Position numbers and translations under genes: made by a program | Shown here: positions 15,932 to 24,256 of the stretch, one piece after another | How the letters are laid out: each line of letters starts with the position of its first letter | Numbering within the stretch: the first letter of the stretch is position 1 | The notes under the pieces: generated by a model | What the model was told of the DNA's origin: nothing | The model's input: only the letters and a program-made list of their open reading frames with translations | Database searches by the model: none | DNA from: Akkermansia muciniphila | GTDB taxonomy: Bacteria > Verrucomicrobiota > Verrucomicrobiia > Verrucomicrobiales > Verrucomicrobiaceae | Direction: 5' to 3' | DNA length: 33,215 nt | Assembly (NCBI GenBank): GCA_945882215.1 | Contig: CAMCWM010000041.1 | Location: 1 to 33,215 of the forward strand

Positions 15932-17701
15932 TTACAAGGCGCGCTGGAGGAAGATTTTTTCCTCAGGAAGCAGCAGCGCTGGCGAGATGCGCTCGATGAG
16001 ACGGAAAATTTTGCCTGCATCACCACCGGTCTGCTTCAAGAGGGCGGCATACACCGCGCGTTCTCCTGCGGCGAACGCTTCCGGCTTGGAGACATGGGAC
16101 ACAGTCTCACGCATCACGTCGGACTGCCCCTGGCGGTAGGCGGCAAAGGCAAGCAGCAAGTTCTGGCGGTCGGTGAGGGAGACACCATCGGGTTTGGACC
16201 AGCGTGACAGCTCTTGTTGTGCAATTTCAATATCCACGCCCAGCAACAACTGAAGATAAAGCTTCTGACCCAGGAGCGGGGTGCTTTCGGGCTTCAAGGC
16301 CAGCAGCCTGGCGCAGATTTTGAGCATGCCCGGGCTGTCATGCTGATACTCGGCCATTTGATAGACCTTGGCGAGCATGGCCTCCTGGGTGTGTGAATGC
16401 TTGTTGGCGACGGCCTGGTAGCAGTTCTGTGCGAGATCCCACTGGTTGAGTTTTTCCGCGAGAGTCCCGGCCTGGAGGGTCGTGGTCAGATCATCGCCAC
16501 GCCCGGCCTCCTCGAAGATGCGCATCAGCGTCTGACGTGCAGGTGCGGGATCGGCATGCAGATGGATTTGCACCTCCACCTGCCAGAGGCGGATTTTCTG
16601 CGCGGAGAAGGCGGAATCAATGCCGCCGGAGGTGAGGAGTTTGTTGAGATCCTGCCATTTCTCTTCACCACGCAGAGCGTCCACATAGGAGGGCAGGAGG
16701 TCGGTGTAGCGCGCGGCTGTCTGGGCGGGGACCATGCGCATGATGCGCGCGTATTCTTTCTCCTGCGCCAGCCAGGCCACCAGCGGCGTGGTCTGCGCGG
16801 GCGGGCGGTCTTTCCAGCGTGTGATTTCCTGGTCGATGATGTCGGCGCGCAGATAGGGGCTGAGGCGCATGCGGGTGGAAAGCAGGATGAGCCGGGCGCT
16901 TTCACGTCTGGCGGTGGCGGCCGGGGTGGTTTCGACGATCTGGAGCAGTTCGTCGGCCTGCGGTACGGTGAGTTCCTTGCTGGTGGCCAGCAGTTCGATG
17001 GCCGCAAGAGAGACAGGGCTTCCGTTGCGTGCCATCTGCCAGAGACGCTCACGCATGGCGCTGCGTCGTGAGGGATCGTTGCTGGAAAGATCCATGACGG
17101 CCAGTTGCAGCATGCTCCCAGGATCTTCCGGGCTGCTCAGGAGGGCTTCACGCCGGACTCTGGCGGCCTCTTGATTGAGTCCGTCGGCTTTGAGAAGATC
17201 GGCGTGAAGTTCCAGGCCTTGACGCTTCTGGCGTGCCTGCTGCGGCAGGTTATCATAGATGTCCCTGGCCTTGGAGGTTTCACCAAGCCGGGCATGCATT
17301 TGCCCCATCAATGCCAGATCGTCCCCTGTGGCGGCTCCCGTTGCCTGCAACTGCCGGATGAGGCTGATGGTGCCGCGTGGATCACCACCAATGCTGGCGT
17401 TGAATTCCAGGCAGGCACGAATGACTTCCGGGTCGTCCGCTGCCCAGCGCCTGGCGTCGCGCATGGCCGCCGCCGCCTGCTGCCAGTTTTGATCTGTGAG
17501 ATGCTGCCGAAGCTCCGGCAGATGGCGTCGTCCCAGCCATTGTTTGGCAAGCCTGGCGATGTGCGGATAAGCAAACCAGCAGGCGGCTCCGAAGGCCAGC
17601 ATGACAGAGGTGAAAAGCAGCATGCCAAGCTGCTCACGCCGGGCGCGCTCCGCGCCTCTGCCGGGCTGGGGGGGAGTGCTTTGGATGGGGTGCGTGCTCA
17701 T
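15932..17701 (-). CDS. Membrane-anchored TPR-repeat protein
   Basis: This 589-aa protein has a short charged cytoplasmic N-terminus (residues 1-24), one transmembrane segment (about 26-45, LGMLLFTSVMLAFGAACWFA), and then a long helical-repeat region with TPR-like spacing, for example QMHARLGETSKARDIYDNLP and LNQWDLAQNCYQAVANKHSH. No catalytic motif is visible. It starts 15 bp after the stop of the SUMF1-domain gene on the same strand, so the two are probably one transcript and may work together at the cell envelope. The function is unknown. Confidence 0.8.
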   Translation of the reverse strand: MSTHPIQSTPPQPGRGAERARREQLGMLLFTSVMLAFGAACWFAYPHIARLAKQWLGRRHLPELRQHLTDQNWQQAAAAMRDARRWAADDPEVIRACLEFNASIGGDPRGTISLIRQLQATGAATGDDLALMGQMHARLGETSKARDIYDNLPQQARQKRQGLELHADLLKADGLNQEAARVRREALLSSPEDPGSMLQLAVMDLSSNDPSRRSAMRERLWQMARNGSPVSLAAIELLATSKELTVPQADELLQIVETTPAATARRESARLILLSTRMRLSPYLRADIIDQEITRWKDRPPAQTTPLVAWLAQEKEYARIMRMVPAQTAARYTDLLPSYVDALRGEEKWQDLNKLLTSGGIDSAFSAQKIRLWQVEVQIHLHADPAPARQTLMRIFEEAGRGDDLTTTLQAGTLAEKLNQWDLAQNCYQAVANKHSHTQEAMLAKVYQMAEYQHDSPGMLKICARLLALKPESTPLLGQKLYLQLLLGVDIEIAQQELSRWSKPDGVSLTDRQNLLLAFAAYRQGQSDVMRETVSHVSKPEAFAAGERAVYAALLKQTGGDAGKIFRLIERISPALLLPEEKIFLQRAL

Positions 17702-17716
17702 GGCATGCAGTTTGGA

Positions 17717-19399
17717 TCAGGGAGCCGGGAGGTCGAGGACGCAACGGAAGCCCAGGTCGGCACGGGAGGCGTTTCTGAGGGCGTGGTTGCGTGCGGAAGT
17801 GAGCAGCGCGTCTTTGTCGTACGACAACCAACTGCCACCGCGAATGACGCGCTCCTCGGGTGCTCCAGGCCAGGCGTCCTCGCACCATTCGGAAATGTTG
17901 CCACCCATTTCGTGGAGTCCCAGGGAGTTCGGCGTCGAGCTGTTCACGGGCGCCGTGTAGGAATAGCTGTCAGCGGTGCCTGGAATCTTGGTGGCATCCA
18001 AATTGGCTGCGAGTGTCGGTGGCTTCCAGTCATCTGGTTTTGGAGTCCAGGGGTAGTGGGTTTTGTCTCCGAGATGGCGTGCGGCGGGATCGGCGCCTGA
18101 TTCGTTTTTCAAACCGGCGGCCAGGCTCCATTCAGAGTCGCGCGGCAGGCGGTAGGAGGCTGTGGCGGGGATGAGTTTGCTGGCGCGGTCACGTTCTGTC
18201 AGCCAAGAACAAAACGCGACGGCTTCCTCCCAGGAGACACCGGCGGCGGGGTGGCTGCCACCGAGAAGGAAGGAGGGTTTGTTGCTCCAGGCGCGGCCGG
18301 CGTCGCGCAGCCATGCCTCGAAATCGCGCACGCTGGTTTCGGTGGCGCAGATGAGCGGACCGCCTTTTTCCTGGAGCGGGACAAAACGCATGCCTAGGGC
18401 GTTGAGGAAGGTGCTGCCATCAGCCACCGCTGGTTTCAGGCTGGCAGGATCGGGCAGCGCGTCATCACCACCTCTGCCCTGCATTTTTTTGCGCAGTTCC
18501 TCCACTGCGGCAGTGTCCACCTTGCGGCTTTCGCTCATCGCTTTCATGCGTTCTTCGACCGCCTGTTTTTTCTCCGCATCGGAAGCGGCGAGCAGGTTCG
18601 CGGTCCGGCGTTTGTCCTCAAACACACAGCGGAAACCGGTGGTGGGCGCGCGCAGATCCACCGGCACCGCGTATTGGTAGCTGGAGGTGAGGCATTCGGC
18701 GCGGAAATAGGCCCAGGAGCCGCCGCGCAGAATTCCCGTCGGCTGGGCACGAATTTCCATCGGCTGGGTCCACTCCCAGACATTGCCCGCCAGATCATAA
18801 ACACCTTCTTTTGAGGGGGCAAAACTGCCGACCGGGGCGGTGTAGGGATGTCCGTCGCGGTAACCGGGGATCTCACCATCGGCGAAGTTGGCAGTCTTGG
18901 CCGGAGGTGGCCACTCCTGGCCCCAAGGGTAGATGCGGTCATCCAGCATGCGATCCTCGGCGGTGAGCCCGACTTTTTTGCGTCCGCGAGCCAGGCCTAC
19001 CGCGGCTTCCCACTCGTCAGGTGTGGGCAGACGATAGCTCTGGGTGCTGTCGATCAGCCGCTTCTCGCGCTCGGTTTCGGTGAGCCAGTTGCAGAAGGCC
19101 ACGGCATCCTGAAGGTTGACCCCCACCACAGGATGCTCCGGTGTCTGCTGAAAGTGAGTCTGATAAGACCACGGATGCTTTTTCTGCCGCAGAAACTCAT
19201 TCCACTCGGCAAGGCGTGTCTCCCACACCGCTATCTGCACCGTGGTGCCGGGAATGCTCACAAACCGTACTCCCAGACTGCTGGTGTGCGGTTTGGCGGC
19301 GCCGGCGACTTCTGCCGTGGACGTCACTTGTGCGCTGGCCGTGACACCAGCGGCCAGACAGGCGAAAACAGCAGGCATGCATGGCTTGAAAGAAATCAT
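17717..19399 (-). CDS. Secreted protein with two SUMF1/FGE-sulfatase-type domains
   Basis: The protein has 560 aa from ATG 19399, where a signal peptide begins (MISFKPCMPAVFACLAAGVT, then ASA|Q). Two SUMF1-like domains follow, at about 42-260 and 334-556. Each has the family order: an HPVVGV/HPAAGV start, AVAFCNWLTE/AVAFCSWLTE, YRLPTPDEWEAA/YRLPRDSEWSLA, GNVWEW/GNISEW, RGGSW, and a final GFRCV. They are joined by a charged helical linker (about 267-307). The paired active-site cysteines of true formylglycine-generating enzymes are not present at the expected place in either domain, so an FGE reaction is unlikely. A binding or structural role is more plausible. Starting upstream at 19612 would add 71 residues without a signal peptide. 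Confidence 0.88.
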   Translation of the reverse strand: MISFKPCMPAVFACLAAGVTASAQVTSTAEVAGAAKPHTSSLGVRFVSIPGTTVQIAVWETRLAEWNEFLRQKKHPWSYQTHFQQTPEHPVVGVNLQDAVAFCNWLTETEREKRLIDSTQSYRLPTPDEWEAAVGLARGRKKVGLTAEDRMLDDRIYPWGQEWPPPAKTANFADGEIPGYRDGHPYTAPVGSFAPSKEGVYDLAGNVWEWTQPMEIRAQPTGILRGGSWAYFRAECLTSSYQYAVPVDLRAPTTGFRCVFEDKRRTANLLAASDAEKKQAVEERMKAMSESRKVDTAAVEELRKKMQGRGGDDALPDPASLKPAVADGSTFLNALGMRFVPLQEKGGPLICATETSVRDFEAWLRDAGRAWSNKPSFLLGGSHPAAGVSWEEAVAFCSWLTERDRASKLIPATASYRLPRDSEWSLAAGLKNESGADPAARHLGDKTHYPWTPKPDDWKPPTLAANLDATKIPGTADSYSYTAPVNSSTPNSLGLHEMGGNISEWCEDAWPGAPEERVIRGGSWLSYDKDALLTSARNHALRNASRADLGFRCVLDLPAP

Positions 19400-19671
19400 G
19401 GGCACTTGGTAAATGGAAAGCCGGGTGGTTTCATCTGAAAAATCAGCCTGCTGCAGGCTGCGGCCTGATCGTGCGGAAGATAAATGAAGCGCGCCAGCAA
19501 AGGTTGGTGTCAAACTGTTAACACGCAGGGGAACATTATTCTTTGCGCTGGGAATGAGCATGGTACAGTCACGCTCCTTTTTTGAAAAATGCCGCTCCAA
19601 CCTCGGCAGCAAAGCGTGGCCGCCTTGTGAGCGACCAATGGCGGCAGCGTGTTCGCGTTGCTTTTTGAAGC
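19400..19671. other. Divergent intergenic region, SUMF1 gene versus carbamoyltransferase gene
   Basis: A 272-bp AT-richer gap lies between two divergent transcription units and should hold both promoters. A TTGACA hexamer is present on the minus strand (plus coordinates 19508-19513), but no good -10 box follows at standard spacing. The clearest structure is the 17-bp palindrome listed separately at 19444-19460. Confidence 0.5.
19444..19460. promoter_or_regulatory. 17-bp palindrome, possible operator
   Basis: CAGCCTGC (19444-19451), one T, then GCAGGCTG (19453-19460) is a perfect 8-bp inverted repeat with a 1-nt centre. The size and symmetry suit a dimeric DNA-binding protein. It lies about 45 bp upstream of the SUMF1-domain gene and about 210 bp from the carbamoyltransferase gene. 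No dedicated regulator gene is adjacent. Confidence 0.4.
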
Positions 19672-21411
19672 ATGATTGTCCTCGGACTCAACGCTTACCA
19701 CGGCGACTCCTCTGCCGCTCTCGTCCGGGATGGCAAACTGATTGCCGCTGCGGAAGAAGAGCGTTTCCGCCGCATCAAGCACTGGTCCGGCCTGCCCACA
19801 GAGGCCATGAAGTGGTGTCTTGCTGACGCGGGGCTGAGGCTCGGCGATGTCGATCACATCGCCATCAATCGCAATCCGAAGGTCAACAACCTCCGCCGTG
19901 CTCTCTACGTTCTGCGCCGCCGTCCCAGCCTGAGCCTCATCTTCAAGCGCCTTGCCAACATCAAACGCGCCGGAACCTTCGAAGACGCCGTGCAGACGGC
20001 CTTCCCAGGTGAAAATCTGCGGGCGCAGGTGCATCACGTGGAGCATCACCTGGCACATCTGGCCTCCGCCTTTCTCGTCTCTGAGTTTGATGAGGCGGTT
20101 TGCCTCTCCGTCGATGGGTTTGGTGACTTCGCCAGCTCCGCGTGGGGCATGGGGAAGGGGAATGACATTCAAATCGACGGACGCGTCTATTTCCCGCATT
20201 CGCTCGGCATCTTTTACAGCGTCATCACCCAGTTCATCGGCTTCCCCTACTTTGGCGACGAGTACAAGGTCATGGGCCTCGCTCCTTACGGCGAGCCCAG
20301 GTACCTCAACGAGATGCGCAAACTCGTCCACATCCAGTCTGATGGCACTTTCCGCCTGAACTTGGAATACTTCCGCCATCACGACGAAGACGTTCATTAC
20401 ACTTGGGACAACTGCTCGCCCGAAGTCGGCACGCTCTACAAAAAGGAGCCCATGGAGGCCCTCTTCGGCCCGCAGCGTGAAAAAGGGGCCGCCTTGGAGC
20501 AAAAACACCGTGATCTCGCCCGCAGCGCTCAGGCCATGTATGAGGAGGCCTTCTTCGCCATGCTGCAATCATTGCATGCCCGGTATCAATGCGATGATCT
20601 CACCCTCTCCGGTGGTTGCGCCATGAACTCCGTCGCCAACGGCAAGGTCTACCTCAACTCGCCCTTCAAGCGCATGTATCTCCCCGCTGCAGCAGGGGAT
20701 GCTGGCGGGGCCATCGGCTCCGCCTTCGTCGTCTCACGCCATTTCCATCGCGAACGGTTTGTCATGGACCACGCCTACGTCGGTCCGCGCACCAACGACA
20801 CCGAGATCAAAGGGCTGCTTGCTGCCCGCGCCACCGACATCCAGAGCGAGAACTGCACTGTGCGCCGCTTTGATGACGAAGGTGAGCTTTGCCAGGCCAC
20901 CGCCACCGCCATCACCGAAGGCAAGGTCATCGGCTGGTTTCAAGGCCGCATGGAATGGGGCCCACGCGCCCTGGGCAATCGCTCCATCCTCGGTGATCCG
21001 CGCCGCGCCGACATGAAGGACATCCTCAACCTCAAGATCAAGCGACGCGAGTCCTTCCGCCCCTTCGCGCCCAGCATCATGCGGGAGCATGTCAGCGAAT
21101 GGTTCGAGCAGGACGACGACGTGCCTTTCATGATGGAGGTCTTTCAGGTGCGTCAGGACAAGCGTCCTCAGATTCCCGCCACCACGCATGTCGATGGCTC
21201 CGGCCGCCTGCAAACCGTCCACAAAGAGACCAATCCGCGTTACCACCGCCTCATCGACGCCTTTCGCCAGATCACCGGCGTGCCGATGGTGCTGAACACC
21301 AGCTTCAACGAAAACGAACCCGTCGTCTGCAAGCCTCAGGAAGCCCTCGACTGCTTCCTCCGCACGAAGATGGACGTGTTGGTGCTCAACGACTGGATGA
21401 TCCACCGATGA
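19672..21411 (+). CDS. NodU/CmcH-type O-carbamoyltransferase
   Basis: This 579-aa protein has the two-domain layout of the family. The N-terminal Kae1-like domain carries LNAYHGDSSAALVRDGK (6-22) and the metal-binding HVEHHLAHLASAF (122-134). The C-terminal YrdC-like domain has the signature GRMEWGPRALGNRSILGDPR (425-444), and FRPFAPSIM follows. Relatives move a carbamoyl group from carbamoyl phosphate, with ATP, onto sugar or antibiotic hydroxyls through a carbamoyl-adenylate. As the first gene of the polysaccharide cluster, it probably carbamoylates a sugar of the glycan. The start at ATG 19672 fits the family; there is no Shine-Dalgarno sequence. Confidence 0.95.
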   Translation: MIVLGLNAYHGDSSAALVRDGKLIAAAEEERFRRIKHWSGLPTEAMKWCLADAGLRLGDVDHIAINRNPKVNNLRRALYVLRRRPSLSLIFKRLANIKRAGTFEDAVQTAFPGENLRAQVHHVEHHLAHLASAFLVSEFDEAVCLSVDGFGDFASSAWGMGKGNDIQIDGRVYFPHSLGIFYSVITQFIGFPYFGDEYKVMGLAPYGEPRYLNEMRKLVHIQSDGTFRLNLEYFRHHDEDVHYTWDNCSPEVGTLYKKEPMEALFGPQREKGAALEQKHRDLARSAQAMYEEAFFAMLQSLHARYQCDDLTLSGGCAMNSVANGKVYLNSPFKRMYLPAAAGDAGGAIGSAFVVSRHFHRERFVMDHAYVGPRTNDTEIKGLLAARATDIQSENCTVRRFDDEGELCQATATAITEGKVIGWFQGRMEWGPRALGNRSILGDPRRADMKDILNLKIKRRESFRPFAPSIMREHVSEWFEQDDDVPFMMEVFQVRQDKRPQIPATTHVDGSGRLQTVHKETNPRYHRLIDAFRQITGVPMVLNTSFNENEPVVCKPQEALDCFLRTKMDVLVLNDWMIHR

Positions 21412-21583
21412 AGCAGATTCAAGCATCCGCAGATTTCACAGATTCAAACCCGATTTCTGAACTCGATTCCCAATTTTTTGATCTGAACCATCTGCGGCCC
21501 CATCTGTTTCACCTGCGAGGAGTCTTCGAGACAGACAACGTCAAATCTGCGGGTCCATCTGTGCAATCTGCGTAATCTGTGGA
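21412..21583. repeat. AT-rich intergenic element of 9-bp-spaced ATCTG units
   Basis: The whole gap between the carbamoyltransferase stop and rmlA is made of short ATCTG-type units. On the right they read CATCTGTGC, AATCTGCGT and AATCTGTGG with a strict 9-bp period (21556-21582). In the middle, units lie at 21481, 21490, 21502 and 21511. On the left they are inverted (CAGAT at 21414, 21430 and 21439). The 14-bp arms at 21428-21441 and 21559-21572 are inverted copies with one mismatch. It ends 1 bp before the rmlA start. It looks like a dispersed intergenic repeat with inverted ends. Confidence 0.7.
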
Positions 21584-21584
21584 C

Positions 21585-22472
21585 ATGAAAGGCATCATTC
21601 TCGCAGGCGGCACCGGTTCGCGTCTTTACCCGCTGACCCAGGTTGCCTCCAAGCAACTCCAGCCGGTTTATGACAAGCCGATGGTCTATTACCCGCTCAC
21701 GGTGCTCATCGCCTCCGGCATCCGTGAGTTCTGCCTCATCTCCACGCCTCATGACCTGCCGCGTTTCCGTCAGTTGCTCGGTGATGGCTCGCAGTGGGGC
21801 ATTTCCATCGACTACCGCGAGCAGGCGAAGCCCGAGGGCATCGCGCAGGCATTCCTCATCGCGGCGGACTTCATTGGCAAAGACCCCGTCACATTGATCC
21901 TCGGCGACAACATCTTCTTCGGCGGCGACGCCTTCCCGCGCGCCTTTGCCGAGTTCCAATCAGGGGCCACGATTTTCGCCTACCACGTCACCGACCCCGA
22001 GCGCTACGGCGTGGTCGAATTCGATGCCGAGGGCAGGGCGATCTCACTGGAGGAAAAACCCGCGCATCCACGCAGCAACTACGCCGTGCCCGGCGTCTAT
22101 CTCTACGACAACGATGTCGTCTCCATCGCCCGTGCGATGGCGCCATCCCCGCGTGGCGAGCTCGAAATCACCGACGTGAACAAAGAGTACCTGCGTCGCG
22201 GCACCCTGCGCGTGCAGCGCCTCAGCCGTGGCACCGCCTGGCTCGATGCCGGCACCAGCAGCAGTCTTCACGATGCCTCCGCCTATGTGCAGACCATCGA
22301 GAAACGCCAGGGCACAAAACTCGGCTGCCCGGAGGAGGCCGCCCTCTATCGTGGCTTTCTCACGCTCGAGAAGTTCGAGACGCTCATCGCAGGCCTGCCG
22401 AAGTGTGAGTACCGGGACTACCTCGCCGAAGTCGCCACCGAGGTGCGACGCGTCGGCATCAAAAGCGCCTGA
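21585..22472 (+). CDS. rmlA: Glucose-1-phosphate thymidylyltransferase
   Basis: This 295-aa cytoplasmic enzyme joins dTTP and glucose-1-phosphate to make dTDP-glucose, the first step to dTDP-deoxysugars. It matches RmlA closely over the full length: the nucleotide-binding loop LAGGTGSRLYPLT (6-18), KQLQPVYDKPMVYYPL (23-38), QAKPEGIAQA (80-89), LILGDNIFFGG (105-115), GVVEFDAEGRAISLEEKP and LEITDVNKEYL. The start at ATG 21585 gives the standard MKGIILAGG beginning; a GTG 6 bp upstream is also in frame but unlikely. With rmlB two genes downstream it forms the dTDP-4-keto-6-deoxyglucose branch. Confidence 0.97.
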   Translation: MKGIILAGGTGSRLYPLTQVASKQLQPVYDKPMVYYPLTVLIASGIREFCLISTPHDLPRFRQLLGDGSQWGISIDYREQAKPEGIAQAFLIAADFIGKDPVTLILGDNIFFGGDAFPRAFAEFQSGATIFAYHVTDPERYGVVEFDAEGRAISLEEKPAHPRSNYAVPGVYLYDNDVVSIARAMAPSPRGELEITDVNKEYLRRGTLRVQRLSRGTAWLDAGTSSSLHDASAYVQTIEKRQGTKLGCPEEAALYRGFLTLEKFETLIAGLPKCEYRDYLAEVATEVRRVGIKSA

Positions 22473-22477
22473 TCCCC

Positions 22478-23206
22478 ATGGTTCCGCATCCTGTTCTCGC
22501 CAATCGCTATGCCTGCCCGGAGGAGCGGCCCGGCTACGTCAAGCAGCTCTTCGACCACGGCGCGGAGCATTACGACCCCGTCGTTGGCTGGGGCTTCTTC
22601 GGCACTGGCAATCTGTACCGCAAAACCGCGCAGAGCCGTCATGGCCTCAAGCCTGGCATGCAGCTCCTGGATGTCGCCTGCGGCACCGGCCTCATGGCCG
22701 TTGCGGCCAGAGAGGTGCTCGGTGGGGATGACACCATCACCTGCGTCGAGCCCAGCGATGGCATGCTGGCCGTCGCACGGAAAAAACTCAAAGCCCGCTT
22801 CATTCAAAGCGGCGCGGAAAGCATGCCGCTGGATGACAACGCCTTCGACTTCCTCACCGTCGGCTACGCCTTGCGTCACTTCGCCGATCTGGAGGCCACC
22901 TTTCGTGAATTTCATCGTGTCTTGAAGCCCGGTGGTCGCGTGCTCATTCTGGAGGCCACGCGTCCTGCGGGAAAGATCGGCTCCGCACTCTTCAAGCTCT
23001 ACTTCGGCATCGTCTATCCCTTCTTTGCCCGTCTGTTGACACGCAGCCACAAAGCGGAGGAGATGATGGTCTATTTCTGGGAGACCATGGACACCTGCGT
23101 GCGCCCTGAGTCCGTCGTCGCCGCGTTCCAGGCCGCCGGATTCACCGAAGCCCGCCGCATTCCGCTCATGGGCATCTTCAGCGAGTACACCGCTGTCAAA
23201 GCATGA
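22478..23206 (+). CDS. UbiE/MenG-like class I SAM methyltransferase
   Basis: This 242-aa protein has a Rossmann-type methyltransferase fold. SAM motif I is [15 protein letters not shown] (63-77), the acidic strand-2 end is VEPSDGML (90-97), and then come [20 protein letters not shown] (113-132) and [16 protein letters not shown] (148-163), which is very UbiE-like. UbiE/MenG methylate quinones. Inside this cluster, between rmlA (5-bp gap) and rmlB (ATGA overlap at 23203-23206), a role in modifying the glycan or its lipid carrier is possible but unproven. No menaquinone genes are near. Confidence 0.85.
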   Translation: MVPHPVLANRYACPEERPGYVKQLFDHGAEHYDPVVGWGFFGTGNLYRKTAQSRHGLKPGMQLLDVACGTGLMAVAAREVLGGDDTITCVEPSDGMLAVARKKLKARFIQSGAESMPLDDNAFDFLTVGYALRHFADLEATFREFHRVLKPGGRVLILEATRPAGKIGSALFKLYFGIVYPFFARLLTRSHKAEEMMVYFWETMDTCVRPESVVAAFQAAGFTEARRIPLMGIFSEYTAVKA

Positions 23207-24219
23207 ATCTTCTGATCACAGGCGGCGCGGGTTTCATCGGCTCCAATCTCATCCGCCATGTCATCGACAAGCCGGAGATCACCCGGCTCGTCAATCTCGA
23301 CTGCCTCACCTATGCCGGCCATCTGGAGAATCTCGACGGCATCCATGGCATCCACCCGCGTTACGTTTTCGAGAAGGTCGATCTGCGAAACAAAGACGAA
23401 GTCCTCCGCGTCGTCCGCCAGCATGACATCACGCACGTCATGCACCTCGCCGCCGAATCCCATGTCGATCGCAGCATCACCGCCCCCGGCGACTTCATCA
23501 CCACCAACATCAACGGCACCTTCCACCTCCTCGAATCCTGCCGCGCCCACTGGGATTTCCAATTTCCAATTTCCAATTTCAAATTTCTCCACGTCTCGAC
23601 CGACGAAGTCTTCGGCTCCCTCGGCCCCAGCGGCTTCTTCACCGAAGCCACGCCCTACGCCCCGAACTCGCCCTACTCCGCCAGCAAGGCCGCCAGCGAC
23701 ATGCTCGTTCGCGCCTGCCATCACACCTACGGCCTGCCCACGCTCATCACCAACTGCTCGAACAACTACGGCCCGTATCAGTTCCCCGAGAAGCTCATCC
23801 CCGTCGTCATCCAGAGCATCCTCGCCCGCAAATCCATCCCTGTGTATGGCGATGGCATGAACGTGCGCGACTGGCTCTACGTCGGCGATCATTGCGAGGC
23901 TCTCTGGACCGTTCTCACGGCTGGAAAACTCGGCGAGACCTACAACATCGGCGGTCACAACGAACTGGCCAATCTCCACCTAGTTCAGCTCATCTGCGAT
24001 CTCATTGACGAGATGAAACCCGCCCTCGGCGGCAACTCGCGCGATTTGATCACCTTCGTCACCGACCGTCCCGGCCATGACCGCCGCTACGCCATCGACG
24101 CCGGCAAAATCGAGCGCGACCTTGGTTGGACCCCGGCCCACAGCTTCGAAAGTGGCATCCGCGAGACCGTGGTGTGGTATTTGGAGAGCCAGGAATGGGT
24201 CAAAGCCGTGAAAGACTGA
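23203..24219 (+). CDS. rmlB: dTDP-glucose 4,6-dehydratase
   Basis: This 338-aa extended SDR enzyme converts dTDP-glucose to dTDP-4-keto-6-deoxyglucose with bound NAD. It carries GGAGFIG (7-13), [12 protein letters not shown] (81-92), the catalytic T133-D134-E135 of [11 protein letters not shown], and Y158/K162 of [10 protein letters not shown], then [18 protein letters not shown]. The start codon overlaps the upstream stop (ATGA). Residues 118-127 ([10 protein letters not shown]) are encoded by tandem TTTCCAA heptamers and look like a small repeat insertion just before the catalytic strand. A diverged second copy of the 3' end of this gene type lies at 24995-25123, beyond the toxin-antitoxin pair. 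rmlC and rmlD are not in the window. Confidence 0.97.
   Translation: MNLLITGGAGFIGSNLIRHVIDKPEITRLVNLDCLTYAGHLENLDGIHGIHPRYVFEKVDLRNKDEVLRVVRQHDITHVMHLAAESHVDRSITAPGDFITTNINGTFHLLESCRAHWDFQFPISNFKFLHVSTDEVFGSLGPSGFFTEATPYAPNSPYSASKAASDMLVRACHHTYGLPTLITNCSNNYGPYQFPEKLIPVVIQSILARKSIPVYGDGMNVRDWLYVGDHCEALWTVLTAGKLGETYNIGGHNELANLHLVQLICDLIDEMKPALGGNSRDLITFVTDRPGHDRRYAIDAGKIERDLGWTPAHSFESGIRETVVWYLESQEWVKAVKD
23556..23587 (+). repeat. Heptamer tandem repeat inside rmlB
   Basis: TTTCCAA is repeated at 23556-23562, 23563-23569 and 23570-23576, followed by a variant TTTCAAA (23577-23583) and a partial TTTC. Because 7 is not a multiple of 3 it codes for the mixed peptide [11 protein letters not shown] rather than a peptide repeat. 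The tract is far more AT-rich than the gene around it. The loss or gain of one heptamer would shift the frame. Confidence 0.85.
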
Positions 24220-24234
24220 ACTTTGCAGTCTTTT
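24211..24234 (+). terminator. Hairpin overlapping the rmlB stop, weak terminator
   Basis: AAAGACTG (24211-24218) and CAGTCTTT (24226-24233) form a perfect 8-bp stem around a 7-nt loop, ending in four T (24231-24234). The rmlB stop TGA is at 24217-24219, in the left arm and loop. It may reduce read-through from rmlB into the toxin-antitoxin pair. The stem is A/T-rich and the T-run short, so termination would be partial. Confidence 0.45.
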
Positions 24235-24250
24235 GAATGGCGGCTATCTT
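24222..24250 (+). promoter_or_regulatory. Possible sigma-70 promoter of the toxin-antitoxin pair
   Basis: TTTGCA (24222-24227) and TATCTT (24245-24250) are separated by 17 bp; each matches four of six consensus bases. A transcript would begin close to the antitoxin ATG at 24257, which suggests a leaderless mRNA. The -35 box lies in the loop and right arm of the hairpin at the rmlB stop. Confidence 0.35.
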
Positions 24251-24256
24251 CAGACC

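Noticed and set aside
19508..19513. TTGACA hexamer on the minus strand as a -35 box for the SUMF1 gene
   Set aside because: No acceptable -10 box lies at 16-18 bp; the nearest candidates match only three of six positions.
19400..19612. N-terminal extension of the SUMF1-domain protein to 19612
   Set aside because: The extension would place the clear signal peptide in the interior of the protein, so the start at 19399 is preferred.
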